The notes under the pieces are model-generated. The model did not search any database. It saw only the letters and a list, made by a program, of their open reading frames with translations, and was not told the DNA's origin. Shown here piece by piece: positions 5,941 to 14,065 of a stretch of DNA of 16,810 nt (positions are counted from its first letter, which is position 1; the number at the start of each line of letters is the position of its first letter). Source of the DNA: Bacillota bacterium (GTDB taxonomy: Bacteria > Bacillota_C > Negativicutes > JAEYSJ01); the NCBI GenBank assembly GCA_023434855.1, contig JAEYSJ010000337.1, positions 1-16,810 on the forward strand, read 5' to 3'. The translations under genes were made by a program, and so were the position numbers.

Positions 5941-6336
5941 TTAAATAGTGGCATCCTCAGCAAAAGTCAACACAAAGCCATTGATATCTTGAATGGCGAA
6001 TTCTTCGGCGCCATAAAATGTTTTGTGTAAATCCAACGCAATTGTTACCTGCTTTTTTATTCTGTTATATAAGCTTTGGACATCCCTGACTTTTATATAG
6101 AAAGTAAGTCCTCCACCCATTGGTGTATCTTTTAATACCGGATATTCCGCAATGAGATTTTCCCTTTCCTGAAACATCATACTGACATCACCGTGTTGTA
6201 CCATAGCCCAGTTGAACATTCCTTCCGGGGGAACTGACATGACTAGCTCAAATCCCAAAATCTCCTGATAAAAACGCACTGTTTCGTTCACATTACCAAC
6301 CATCAAATTGGGAGTTAACTGTTTCAACCGAATCAT
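5941..6336 (-). CDS. VOC-superfamily (glyoxalase/bleomycin-resistance-like) protein
   Basis: A ~131-aa protein with two beta-alpha-beta-beta-beta half-modules. The first runs from LTPNLMVGNVNETVRFYQEILGFELV to VSMMFQERENL, and the second from GGGLTFYIKVRDVQSLYNRI to QDINGFVLTFAED. VOC members include glyoxalases, dioxygenases and drug-binding proteins, and the sequence alone does not say which. The usual first-strand His metal ligand is not evident, so a binding/resistance role is as likely as catalysis. I chose the ATG at 6336, preceded by GGAAAGG, because family homology begins there. A longer start at 6384 also has a possible site (GGTGA, 8 nt before it). It follows the AraC gene on the same strand, 134 nt downstream. 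Confidence 0.85.
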   Translation of the reverse strand: MIRLKQLTPNLMVGNVNETVRFYQEILGFELVMSVPPEGMFNWAMVQHGDVSMMFQERENLIAEYPVLKDTPMGGGLTFYIKVRDVQSLYNRIKKQVTIALDLHKTFYGAEEFAIQDINGFVLTFAEDATI

Positions 6337-6470
6337 TTCCTTTCCATTCAAAATAATCGCAGTTTGACAGGCATAATAGTTCACCAGTCCTAAACCAATT
6401 TCTAAACTTATTATAATTTCATTTTACAAGTTTTCTTACTAGCTGTATTGTAAAAATCCGACATAGATAT

Positions 6471-7292
6471 TTATTTAGCTGCCCGGGTGGGTGTAATACC
6501 AGTGAACGCTTTAAATTCGTTAATAAAATGAGCTTGGTCGTGATAGCCGCTCTCCACTGCCAGAAAACTCCAATTGACATTATCCGTTAAAATAACATTG
6601 CGTAAAGCGTTTTGAAATCTAATAATTCTCGCAAATTCTTTTGGCGGTAGCCCAACACATTGCTTGAACAGCCGGTTCAACTGCCGCTCACTTATATACT
6701 GGCATTGCGCCAGTTTTTTTATTTCCATATTTCCTTTAGCACTAAAAATACTTGCTAAAGAATTCATAATAACTGCATTTGGTTCCCAATTATTAAATCG
6801 CCTTAGAAAAAATGCATTTAAATACTCAATTTTTTCGTAAAGGCTGTTCTTAGAAAGAAATATTGCGGATAATTCCTGTTCGATATTCTTAGCTAAATTC
6901 CTAACATCAACCGCTAAATCTGTGAAATCGGCCAAACTATGTCTAAAAAGAGAATATGCTCCGCCAGGATTAAATCGAATAGCATAAATTTGTTTTTGGG
7001 AAAAGTCCGGCAAAGTGACAATCGGCTTGGACATCATCCCGACAATAAAACATTTATAATTAGTTTGTTTATCTACTTCAAAAATAATATCCAGGCAACC
7101 ATCAGGAATGATTATTTCTTGATTTACACTGTAGGTGTATTCCTCAAGATGATGCTGTGCCGGAGACACCCAATAACAGTTTATTACCTGGCTAAGTTCT
7201 ATACACGGTTGGTATTCGGAATATAACATTTTATCCTTGGTAAACTTAGCGAGGAGCATAGGTTTAAAGTCAACGAATATGTTCTGTTCCAT
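6471..7292 (-). CDS. AraC-family transcriptional regulator (DUF6597-type N-terminal domain)
   Basis: A 273-aa regulator. The N-terminal part (about 1-150) has the YWVSP...EIIIPDGCLDIIFEVD ... VGMMSKP ... IRFNPGGAYSLF pattern of the sensor domain found in many orphan AraC proteins. The C-terminal ~100 residues carry the double helix-turn-helix, with IKKLAQCQYISERQLNRLFKQCVGLPPKEFARIIRFQNAL and then GYHDQAHFINEFKAFTGITPTRA. The start is ATG at 7292, preceded by GGTGGGG at suitable spacing; the open frame extends five codons further to 7307. It is divergent from an EamA exporter and upstream of the VOC gene, either of which it may control. Confidence 0.92.
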   Translation of the reverse strand: MEQNIFVDFKPMLLAKFTKDKMLYSEYQPCIELSQVINCYWVSPAQHHLEEYTYSVNQEIIIPDGCLDIIFEVDKQTNYKCFIVGMMSKPIVTLPDFSQKQIYAIRFNPGGAYSLFRHSLADFTDLAVDVRNLAKNIEQELSAIFLSKNSLYEKIEYLNAFFLRRFNNWEPNAVIMNSLASIFSAKGNMEIKKLAQCQYISERQLNRLFKQCVGLPPKEFARIIRFQNALRNVILTDNVNWSFLAVESGYHDQAHFINEFKAFTGITPTRAAK

Positions 7293-7333
7293 AGACAACC
7301 CCACCATGATTGTATTTTAAATTATGTTGGCCA

Positions 7334-7362
7334 TTTACATGTGATTCGCACTTTGCTATGAT
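7334..7362 (+). promoter_or_regulatory. Promoter of the EamA transporter gene
   Basis: TTTACA (7334-7339), a 17-bp spacer and TATGAT (7357-7362). Transcription would start near 7369, leaving a ~42-nt leader with AAGGAG at 7395-7400 before the ATG at 7411. Confidence 0.65.
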
Positions 7363-7410
7363 TAGTAAATAGTTTTACCCTCATTTTCCCAAATAAGGAG
7401 ATCACGTGAA

Positions 7411-8343
7411 ATGGCTTCAATGATTCAGAATTTGTACGCTGCTAACCGGGCCGCAGGCATGTTCCATCTAATGGTTGTTTATATTGTCTGGAGCAGTACC
7501 TATTTGGCCATCAGAATCGCAGTAGGTGAAAATGGCGGATTTCCTCCTTTTTTCCTGGGAGCAAGCCGAATGATAATTGCAGGTTTGATACTATTAATTA
7601 TAGCTAAACTTGGAAAAAACCGCATTAAACTTACTACAAATGAAATTCGTATTCTTATTTTATCAAGTCTGGCCCTCTGGATAGGAGGAAATGGGCTTGT
7701 AATGTTAGCCGAACAAAGTGCTGCTTCCGGGTTTACAGCCCTGGTAGTCTCATCTTCGCCGATTTGGGCTGCTGCTATGGAATGGGCAATCAATCGTAAA
7801 CTGCCGCCCTTTTTGCTGCTCTGTTCCTTACTACTGGGTTTTGGCGGAGTGGGAGTTCTCATGGCTCCGTCATTACTGGCCAACAGTTCTACCTCTATTA
7901 TGTCAGCAGCAGCCCTGGTTCTGGCCGCTGTCAGCTGGTCAGCCGGATCGGTCTACCAGACTCGCCGCCCAATTGCTCTCGCTGCTCCGGTAATGTCTGC
8001 TTACCAGCACCTGTTTGCCAGTTTGGGGTTTTTTATTTTAGCTATTGTTACAGGTGAACCATGTCCTACCCCGACTACCAGCGCCTGGATTGCCTGGGGT
8101 TATTTAATTGTTTTCGGTTCCATTTTAGCTTTTACTTCTTTCGTTATAACTTTACGCCTTCTCCCCCTTGATATTGCAATGACCTTTGCTTATGTCAATC
8201 CGGTTTTGGCACTTATTCTTGGCTGGTGGCTCCTGGATGAAACCATTACTGTTTGGACAGTAGCCGGCGCAGCTATGGTTGTTATCGGTGTAGTCGGAGT
8301 TTTTAAATACCGGTTTCAGGCTAATATAAACCATGCATCCTGA
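7411..8343 (+). CDS. EamA/DMT-superfamily transporter
   Basis: A 310-aa inner-membrane protein with about ten hydrophobic helices arranged as two EamA repeats. The first starts at about residue 18 (FHLMVVYIVWSSTYLAIRIAV) and includes GGNGLVMLAEQSAASGFTALVVSSSPIWAA. The second begins near residue 165 and ends with AYVNPVLALILGWWLLDETITVWTVAGAAMVVIGV. This pattern matches YedA/RhaT-type exporters of amino acids or other small metabolites; the substrate cannot be read from the sequence. The start is supported by AAGGAG 10 nt upstream. The gene is divergent from the AraC regulator and convergent with the decarboxylase, sharing a strong terminator with it. Confidence 0.93.
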   Translation: MASMIQNLYAANRAAGMFHLMVVYIVWSSTYLAIRIAVGENGGFPPFFLGASRMIIAGLILLIIAKLGKNRIKLTTNEIRILILSSLALWIGGNGLVMLAEQSAASGFTALVVSSSPIWAAAMEWAINRKLPPFLLLCSLLLGFGGVGVLMAPSLLANSSTSIMSAAALVLAAVSWSAGSVYQTRRPIALAAPVMSAYQHLFASLGFFILAIVTGEPCPTPTTSAWIAWGYLIVFGSILAFTSFVITLRLLPLDIAMTFAYVNPVLALILGWWLLDETITVWTVAGAAMVVIGVVGVFKYRFQANINHAS

Positions 8344-8393
8344 TCACATCCATTTTAATACTAAATTCCAATCCGTTCACTATTGTTGGCAAG

Positions 8394-8433
8394 TTAAAAG
8401 CAGTGGCCGAAACATCCAGGCCACTGCTTTTAA
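8394..8433. terminator. Bidirectional terminator between EamA and decarboxylase genes
   Basis: A perfect 15-bp stem (8394-8408 with 8419-8433) and 10-nt loop, with A-rich and T-rich ends giving a short U-run in both directions. It ends one base before the decarboxylase stop codon and ~50 nt after the EamA stop, so it serves both convergent genes. Confidence 0.85.
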
Positions 8434-9852
8434 TTACAATTTTTGAGATATTTCCAATATTGTTTTTAACAATTCGGAAAGGTCATTGCTATTAGTAAGA
8501 GGATTCATCAATGATACTCGTAAATAGAATTTCCCTTTTAGAGTTGTGCTCACAATATAAAATATACCCTCTTTTAGAAGTAAATCCAATATTCTTCTAT
8601 TTTTTTCATCGTCATTTTGCTTATTAGACACATATCTGAAACAAACAATATTACTGCTTGGAACAGCAGCTAATTCCATATTTTTATGCTCTACTATCAT
8701 TTCAGCAAATTTCTTTCCCAAATCATAGAGCGTGTCTATATGTTGTTGATATAGTCTATCACCATAAAGTCGCATTATAGCATAGGTGTGCAGTATAGTT
8801 ACCGGTTTGGTGCACTCCAATGTATGTTTAGCGGAATTATACCATTCCTCTGCCTGTTGATCCTGCCATAAATAAGCTGCTTGGGGAGAAAACGCTTTCG
8901 CAGTCCTGTTGCGAGAATTGAATATTACAGCGGTTGAAAGAGAGGGAACAAGCATCATTTTATGAAAGTCCAGAACCAAAGAATCGGACCGTTCTATTCC
9001 TTTTAATACATGTTTGTATTTTTCAGAGAAGATTACCGCTCCTCCATGAGCGCCATCTGCATGAAACCATAGCTTGTGTTGTTGGGCAAAAGAGGCGACA
9101 GCGTCCAAATCATCATAAGCTCCCGTAGCAGTAGTACAAGCACAACCAACAATGCAAAAGATAATTTTCCCTTCAGAATTTGCTTGCTGATAAATGTTTT
9201 CCAATGTTTCCGTACGTATACGAAACGTTTCATCAACAGGAATTTTAATAATATTCTCATTAGGAATACCCATTATTTTCGCTGCACGTTCCACGCTGTA
9301 ATGAGCTTCTTCTGATATCATAATAGCTAACCGGTGATAATCCTTACCAGATACCTCAGCAGAAGACCGCGCGGTTAACAAAGCTGTAAGATTACCAAGT
9401 GAACCGCCTGATGTTACAAAACCTGTTGCTTTCCCATATCCGAACTTCTCTGCAAGATGTTCAATTACTATTTTTTCCATGGCGTTGCCCGCCATTCCCA
9501 GCTCATATACGGTTGTACTATTATTCATATATCCTATAAAAGCGGAGGTTAAAGCTGTTAAAGGTAATGGCGTTGAGACTTGATGCCCCATATATCCTTT
9601 GCTGTGGAAGTTAATAGAACAAGAAAACGTCTTTGCCAATAAACCTGACAAATCAGTTGGTTTTGATGATTGAAAATCATCCTGCCAATAACGCAATTGT
9701 TCTTCAGGTGTTGTCAAGTTAATGGTTTTTTGAAATTTTCCCGCTTGTGATAATTCCAATTGGTTCGCAATAAAATCTACAAGCTTATGAGCTTCTTTTC
9801 TGAATGTCTCAGATGAATGTGATTTAACAATGATATCTTCCCTGCCGTACAT
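8434..9852 (-). CDS. PLP-dependent group II amino-acid decarboxylase
   Basis: A 472-aa cytoplasmic fold-type I PLP enzyme of usual length for the DDC/GAD/AADC family. Recognisable parts are GFVTSGGSLGNLTALLTAR (about 144-162, phosphate contacts), SEEAHYS with H184 stacking on PLP, HADGAHGG with D266 binding the pyridine nitrogen, and DFHK with the Schiff-base lysine K298. Aromatic-residue, glutamate, diaminobutyrate and sulfinate decarboxylases all share these. The substrate is not determined, though the divergent LysR gene suggests induction by the substrate. The only in-frame start is ATG at 9852, with a distant, weak AAAGGTG. It is not an adjacent partner of an antiporter; the convergent EamA gene could export an amine product, but that is speculation. 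Confidence 0.92.
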   Translation of the reverse strand: MYGREDIIVKSHSSETFRKEAHKLVDFIANQLELSQAGKFQKTINLTTPEEQLRYWQDDFQSSKPTDLSGLLAKTFSCSINFHSKGYMGHQVSTPLPLTALTSAFIGYMNNSTTVYELGMAGNAMEKIVIEHLAEKFGYGKATGFVTSGGSLGNLTALLTARSSAEVSGKDYHRLAIMISEEAHYSVERAAKIMGIPNENIIKIPVDETFRIRTETLENIYQQANSEGKIIFCIVGCACTTATGAYDDLDAVASFAQQHKLWFHADGAHGGAVIFSEKYKHVLKGIERSDSLVLDFHKMMLVPSLSTAVIFNSRNRTAKAFSPQAAYLWQDQQAEEWYNSAKHTLECTKPVTILHTYAIMRLYGDRLYQQHIDTLYDLGKKFAEMIVEHKNMELAAVPSSNIVCFRYVSNKQNDDEKNRRILDLLLKEGIFYIVSTTLKGKFYLRVSLMNPLTNSNDLSELLKTILEISQKL

Positions 9853-9884
9853 TTATGAAATATCACACCTTTCGTACTCTTTTT

Positions 9885-9904
9885 AGATAATAAATAAGTT
9901 ATCT
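9885..9904. promoter_or_regulatory. Inverted repeat upstream of the decarboxylase (candidate LysR site)
   Basis: AGATAA-N8-TTATCT lies 33 bp upstream of the decarboxylase start in the divergent region. Its form suits a regulator-binding site near a weak leftward promoter. Support is symmetry and position only. Confidence 0.4.
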
Positions 9905-9934
9905 CCCTTGATTTTTTTATTTTATCATCGCACA

Positions 9935-9974
9935 TTGACATGAGTAAAATTAATACTTATAATCGTTAAATAAG
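9935..9974 (+). promoter_or_regulatory. Perfect-consensus promoter of the LysR gene with overlapping dyad
   Basis: TTGACA (9935-9940), 17-bp spacer, TATAAT (9958-9963): all twelve hexamer positions match consensus. CTTAT-N9-ATAAG (9956-9974) overlaps the -10 and start region, where a bound LysR protein would block its own transcription. AGGAG at 9990-9994 serves the ATG at 10001. Confidence 0.8.
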
Positions 9975-10000
9975 ATATTCTAATGTATCAGGAGTAATAA

Positions 10001-10876
10001 ATGAATCGTTATGATGCGTTTATCATAATCATCGAAACAGGCAGCTTTACAAAAGCAGCTGAAGAACTCGGCTATACTCAATCGGCGATCAGCCAAATGG
10101 TGCATTCCTTAGAGAAAGAACTTTCTACTACACTTCTTCTTCGTTCCCGTAAAGGTGTCGCACTCACGCCGGATGGTGAGGAACTATTACCATATATTAA
10201 GAAATTACGTAATTCCTACCGGGAGCTTATAGAAAAACAAAAAGAAATGCAAGGCCTGCAAAGCGGCACAATACGCATAGGAACTTTTTCAAGCGTTTCC
10301 TGTCACTGGCTGCCGGGATTGATGAAGGATTTTAAAGAGAAGTATCCATCAGTGAATTTCGAACTTCACCAAGGTGAATACACAAGCATAGCGCAGTTGA
10401 TTAAGGAAGAAAGTGTCGATTTTGGTTTCGTCAACCCCGATGCAATAGCTAACCTCAATACAATTCCTTTAAAACAGGATGAAATGTTGGCTGTATTACC
10501 AAATAATCACCCGTTAATTGCCTGTGCGAAGGTTTCTTTAAAAGAATTGTCAAGTGAACCATTTATTCTTTTGGACGAAGGTCAATTAAGCGAGCCATTG
10601 GAATTTTTCAAACAAAATAATTTACAGCCCAATATACAGTATCGTGTTCATGATGACTATACAATTATGTCTATGATTGAAAAAGGATTGGGAATTTCCA
10701 TCTTACCACAACTGGTTTTAAATAGAATTAACTATAATATTGTAACCAAGCAAATATCTCCACCCATTGTTCGTACCATTGGAATAGCCTTTAAAAATAA
10801 AAAGGCATTACCCATAGCAAGTAGATATTTTATAGATTTTCTTATAAAACAGTATGGGGCAAAGATAAGGGGATGA
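10001..10876 (+). CDS. LysR-type transcriptional regulator
   Basis: A 291-aa LTTR. The N-terminal helix-turn-helix reads GSFTKAAEELGYTQSAISQMVHSLEKEL with LRSRKGVALTPDGEELL. The effector domain starts at about residue 88 (GTIRIGTFSSVSCHWLPGLM), and ends with the family pattern SMIEKGLGISILPQLV. It is divergent from the PLP decarboxylase, its likely target, and probably autorepresses through the dyad over its own promoter. Its stop is 4 nt before the sfsA start, so the two genes are likely one transcript. Confidence 0.95.
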   Translation: MNRYDAFIIIIETGSFTKAAEELGYTQSAISQMVHSLEKELSTTLLLRSRKGVALTPDGEELLPYIKKLRNSYRELIEKQKEMQGLQSGTIRIGTFSSVSCHWLPGLMKDFKEKYPSVNFELHQGEYTSIAQLIKEESVDFGFVNPDAIANLNTIPLKQDEMLAVLPNNHPLIACAKVSLKELSSEPFILLDEGQLSEPLEFFKQNNLQPNIQYRVHDDYTIMSMIEKGLGISILPQLVLNRINYNIVTKQISPPIVRTIGIAFKNKKALPIASRYFIDFLIKQYGAKIRG

Positions 10877-10880
10877 AAGT

Positions 10881-11567
10881 TTGAAGTATACATCTGTTAA
10901 AGCTGCCCGATTTATAAAACGACCTAATAGATTTATTGCCCATGTAATTGTGGACAATGATGAAGAAATCGTTCATGTCAAAAATACCGGCCGGTGCAAA
11001 GAGATACTACAGGAAGGAACTGTGGTGATTTTGGAAAGCGCGAAAAACATGGAACGGAAGACTAAGCACTCAGTCATAGCCGCATATAAAGGAGATATAC
11101 TGATCAATATTGATTCACAGGTTCCTAACATGGTTATCTATCATGGTATAAAGGAAGGAAAAATCGAGGAACTTCATAATGTTTCTAAGCTGTCCAAAGA
11201 GATTGTTTACGGTAATTCCAGATTTGATTTGTACTTTGAAACCAAAGAAAAGAGGGGGTTTATCGAAGTTAAAGGGGTAACACTGGAAACTGAAGGTATT
11301 GCCATGTTTCCCGATGCTCCTACGCAAAGGGGCTGCAAACATATCTATGAAATGATTAAAGCAGTGGAAGAAGGCTATGCAGGATTCATCATTTTTCTCA
11401 TCCAGATGAAGGGTGTAAAATATTTTACCCCCCATGAATTAAGGGATCCGGAATTTGCAAGGGCGCTGAAACTTGCACATGAAAAAGGTGTGACTATCCT
11501 GGCCTATGATTCAATAGTCCAGGAAGACGAAATAACCATAGGGACTCCGGTAGATGTTTTATTGTGA
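10881..11567 (+). CDS. sfsA: SfsA family protein
   Basis: A 228-aa protein matching SfsA in length and motifs: FIKRPNRFIAHVIVD at the N-terminus, HVKNTGRCKEILQEG, then YGNSRFDLYFE, GFIEVKGVTLE, FPDAPTQRGCKHIYEM and an AYDSIV-type C-terminus. SfsA was named from sugar-fermentation stimulation in E. coli; its D-x-E-x-K-like core (D117, E129, K131) suggests a nuclease fold, but the biochemical role is not settled. It starts with TTG at 10881, preceded by AAGGGG about 8 nt upstream, which overlaps the end of the LysR gene. The gap is 4 nt, so translation is probably coupled. It is convergent with the membrane protein gene, with only 14 nt and no clear terminator between them. Confidence 0.93.
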   Translation: MKYTSVKAARFIKRPNRFIAHVIVDNDEEIVHVKNTGRCKEILQEGTVVILESAKNMERKTKHSVIAAYKGDILINIDSQVPNMVIYHGIKEGKIEELHNVSKLSKEIVYGNSRFDLYFETKEKRGFIEVKGVTLETEGIAMFPDAPTQRGCKHIYEMIKAVEEGYAGFIIFLIQMKGVKYFTPHELRDPEFARALKLAHEKGVTILAYDSIVQEDEITIGTPVDVLL

Positions 11568-11581
11568 GTTGTCTGTATGAT

Positions 11582-12637
11582 TTATTCATATTTTTGAGAA
11601 GCTGTAATGCCAATGTAATATATTTTCCCGGATAGCGCTTTAATACCATGTATTTCTTTCTGTACCCCATTAAGTGTGATAACCACTTTCCCATCAGCAA
11701 TAGTAATCACAACAGGACCATTGAATTTTTTATCCTGCGGAAAATTAATTTCTCCCACAACATCACCGTTTAAATCCTTGACCTTAAGAAAAGTTTGTCC
11801 CACTGAAATATAAATGAAATCATCAATATCATAATCAGCCATTACAGGAAGTATAATGCTATTTGGTTCCAAATCAGAATCTGTTTCCGCATTAATATCG
11901 TTAAACAACAATTGGCCCTTTGAAACAGGTTTGTTGGAAAACACAACTTCAGGCCCGCTATAGGGAAATATTTTTAACATAACGTCATTTACCTGGTCCG
12001 GATTCTCATGAGACATACTCATCATTGTTTTGTAATCATCGGGACTGATAGGCTGTCGAACAATTGGAATATCATGTGCTGTAAATATGGAGTAGAGAAC
12101 AGGGCGAGAGTCCTTGCTTACCCATAAATCTACCGTAGAGCCGTCATCCAGTGTCACCATGCATTCCCGGATAATAGTTCTGCTTTTGCCTGATGAATAA
12201 TGCCACCAATAGTCCACCCTTTGTAATTGACTCCATGAATAATATCTTTCACTTCCCAAAATACCGGTTCTGACTCCCATGCCCTGTGGAGTTATGTATG
12301 CATAATCATAGAAATTATTTATTTCTATTAGTAGCAGGACTAAGAAAATACTAATTGCAACAACAAACATTTTTCTGTTCAATTTAATAATCTGCGCAAT
12401 ATAAGCGCCAATAAACGCACTGACTGGATAGATAAAAATGTAAATTATCGACACGCCTGATGTAAAATAAAGTGTTTCCGGAGTACTGAAACATTGTCTC
12501 TGCAAATTTTCCAACTCCGCAACAATGCTAATCCCCAGGAAAACGGAAACACTGAAAACAATTAGAAATATTATCAAAGAACGTATTCGTCTGATCAGCG
12601 ACGGCACTTCTTGCGTTGTTGTAAAGTTGGCCGGCAT
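11582..12637 (-). CDS. Hypothetical membrane protein with three N-terminal helices
   Basis: I do not recognise this 351-aa protein. It has three hydrophobic helices at about residues 21-39, 60-82 and 90-106, then a ~240-residue soluble part. The soluble part starts with ITPQGMGVRTGILGSERYYSWSQLQRVDYWW, reminiscent of PH-like membrane-associated domains of the bPH2/YdbS type (a strand, then a Trp-containing strand that feeds into a conserved loop). The C-terminal ~100 residues are beta-rich (VGQTFLKVKDLNGDVVGEINF, VVITIADGKVVITLNG). The PH-like resemblance is weak. The start is ATG at 12637, with GGAGGAG 7 nt before it; the open frame continues to 12661 without a better site. Confidence 0.82.
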   Translation of the reverse strand: MPANFTTTQEVPSLIRRIRSLIIFLIVFSVSVFLGISIVAELENLQRQCFSTPETLYFTSGVSIIYIFIYPVSAFIGAYIAQIIKLNRKMFVVAISIFLVLLLIEINNFYDYAYITPQGMGVRTGILGSERYYSWSQLQRVDYWWHYSSGKSRTIIRECMVTLDDGSTVDLWVSKDSRPVLYSIFTAHDIPIVRQPISPDDYKTMMSMSHENPDQVNDVMLKIFPYSGPEVVFSNKPVSKGQLLFNDINAETDSDLEPNSIILPVMADYDIDDFIYISVGQTFLKVKDLNGDVVGEINFPQDKKFNGPVVITIADGKVVITLNGVQKEIHGIKALSGKIYYIGITASQKYE

Positions 12638-12947
12638 AAATACACTCCTCCGTATCCGCACAAACCATTATCGCCATTAATTACATAATATACCCATTTC
12701 CAGATATTTCTTCGACAGTATTACCTTAATCCCTTGTTTTTACATGTACGATATTACCAAACTAAATTTAGGCAAATTACTACACACATATTACCACTTC
12801 ACTTGCAATCACATTCATATCTTCGTTTACATATTATAATATTAAATAAAACAATTTTGAATAGTGTTTGAATATCCTACAAAGAATCCGCATTGAGACA
12901 TAGCAAATAGCTCTTTTTGTCTGAAATCTTAAAATAAGGTGAGATAA
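12638..12947. other. AT-rich intergenic region, no gene seen
   Basis: This 310-bp gap lies between the divergent membrane-protein and P1-peptidase genes. Beyond the ribosome binding site of the peptidase (AAGGTGA, 5 nt before the ATG), I see -10-like TATAAT at 12835-12840 without a convincing -35, and no clear dyad. It presumably holds both promoters. Confidence 0.4.
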
Positions 12948-13892
12948 ATGAGTATGAAAAAATACCGAAAAATGAAAGCAGACTACATGGGAGGACTTAC
13001 TGACGTTCCCGGCATCCTGGTGGGAAACGCCGAGGACAGAAGCGGCCGTACCGGATGCACGGTGATTCTTTGCCCGGTTGGGGCAGTCCCCGGTGTATCC
13101 GTAAGCGGAGGAAGCCCCGGCACCCAGAATACCGATTTCATCCGCCCGGGCACCGCAGAGTCTCCTGTATATGGTGCCCTTCTCACAGGCGGCAGTTTCT
13201 TCGGGCTACCGGCCGCAGGCGGAGTGATGCGCTGGATCGTCGATCAGGGAATTGACAATGTTCCTCTTGTACCTGCGGCAGTCATCTACGACCTTCCCTT
13301 CGCCAAGGGCTCCCCGCCGCCTGATGCAGACCTGGCCTATGCCGCTTGCCAAGCGGCAAATGCGGGTCCCGTGCCGGAAGGAAATGTTGGTGCGGGGGCG
13401 GGAGCGACGGCAGGGAAAATTTACGGAAGTCCGATGAAGTCCGGGCTGGGCACTGCCTCCATTTGCATTCCCGGCGGTCCCGTAGTAGCGGCCCTGGCGG
13501 TGGTCAATCCTGTTGGGGACGTATGGTGCGAGGAGCGTATTGTTGTCGGAGCGGTAAATCCTGACGGAACCTTTGTTAATCAGACCCGGGCGATGCTGTC
13601 CGGTGTACCAGCACCGCAGGCCAAGACTCTGAACACCACGATCGCCGTAGTAGCTACCAATGCACGGTTGACCAAGGCAGAGTCCAATCGCGTGGCAACA
13701 CTCGCTGAAGATGGAATGGCACGGGCCATTTCCCCTAATCATACTCAGTGGGACGGTGACACGATTTTCTGCCTCGCACAGGGTTCATACACCAGCAACC
13801 TAACAGGTGACCAGCTTGTTACGCTGGTGGGCACAGCCGCTGCAGTGGTACTGGAGGAGGCTATTATCCGTGGAGCGCTGGCGGCGCAATAA
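12948..13892 (+). CDS. P1-family (DmpA/BapA-type) N-terminal-nucleophile aminopeptidase
   Basis: A 314-aa protein matching the S58/P1 peptidase family in length and order of motifs: GGLTDVPGILVGNAED, GTQNTDFIRPGT, GALLTGGSFFGLPAAGGVMRW, NVGAGAGATAGK, and the autoprocessing site LNTTIAVVATNARLTK. The precursor is expected to cleave itself between N229 and T230, freeing T230 as the catalytic nucleophile; relatives with Ser at this place include DmpA. Members cleave N-terminal D- or beta-amino-acyl residues or amides from short peptides; the substrate here is unknown. There is no signal peptide, so it is cytoplasmic. The gene is markedly more GC-rich than its neighbours, consistent with acquisition by transfer. 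The start has AAGGTGA 5 nt upstream. Confidence 0.9.
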   Translation: MSMKKYRKMKADYMGGLTDVPGILVGNAEDRSGRTGCTVILCPVGAVPGVSVSGGSPGTQNTDFIRPGTAESPVYGALLTGGSFFGLPAAGGVMRWIVDQGIDNVPLVPAAVIYDLPFAKGSPPPDADLAYAACQAANAGPVPEGNVGAGAGATAGKIYGSPMKSGLGTASICIPGGPVVAALAVVNPVGDVWCEERIVVGAVNPDGTFVNQTRAMLSGVPAPQAKTLNTTIAVVATNARLTKAESNRVATLAEDGMARAISPNHTQWDGDTIFCLAQGSYTSNLTGDQLVTLVGTAAAVVLEEAIIRGALAAQ

Positions 13893-14065
13893 TCACAACC
13901 ATATGATAGTGCAATTTCCTCTGTTCGATCTGTACATCGATATTATTCGATAATTTACCTCGACTTGATTTTATGCGGACGATCTGCCTATATACATGTA
14001 TCAGGTGATAGCTGCATAAGAGGCAGAAATGATTATATTATGTAAATAAATTTATTTCCAACCTA

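Noticed and set aside
9033..9315. Alternative frames on both strands inside the decarboxylase
   Set aside because: They lie wholly within the PLP-binding core of a clear decarboxylase and have no motifs of their own.
13206..13742. Long minus-strand frame of 178 codons inside the P1 peptidase
   Set aside because: It is an antisense shadow caused by the high GC content; the plus frame has the full set of peptidase motifs.
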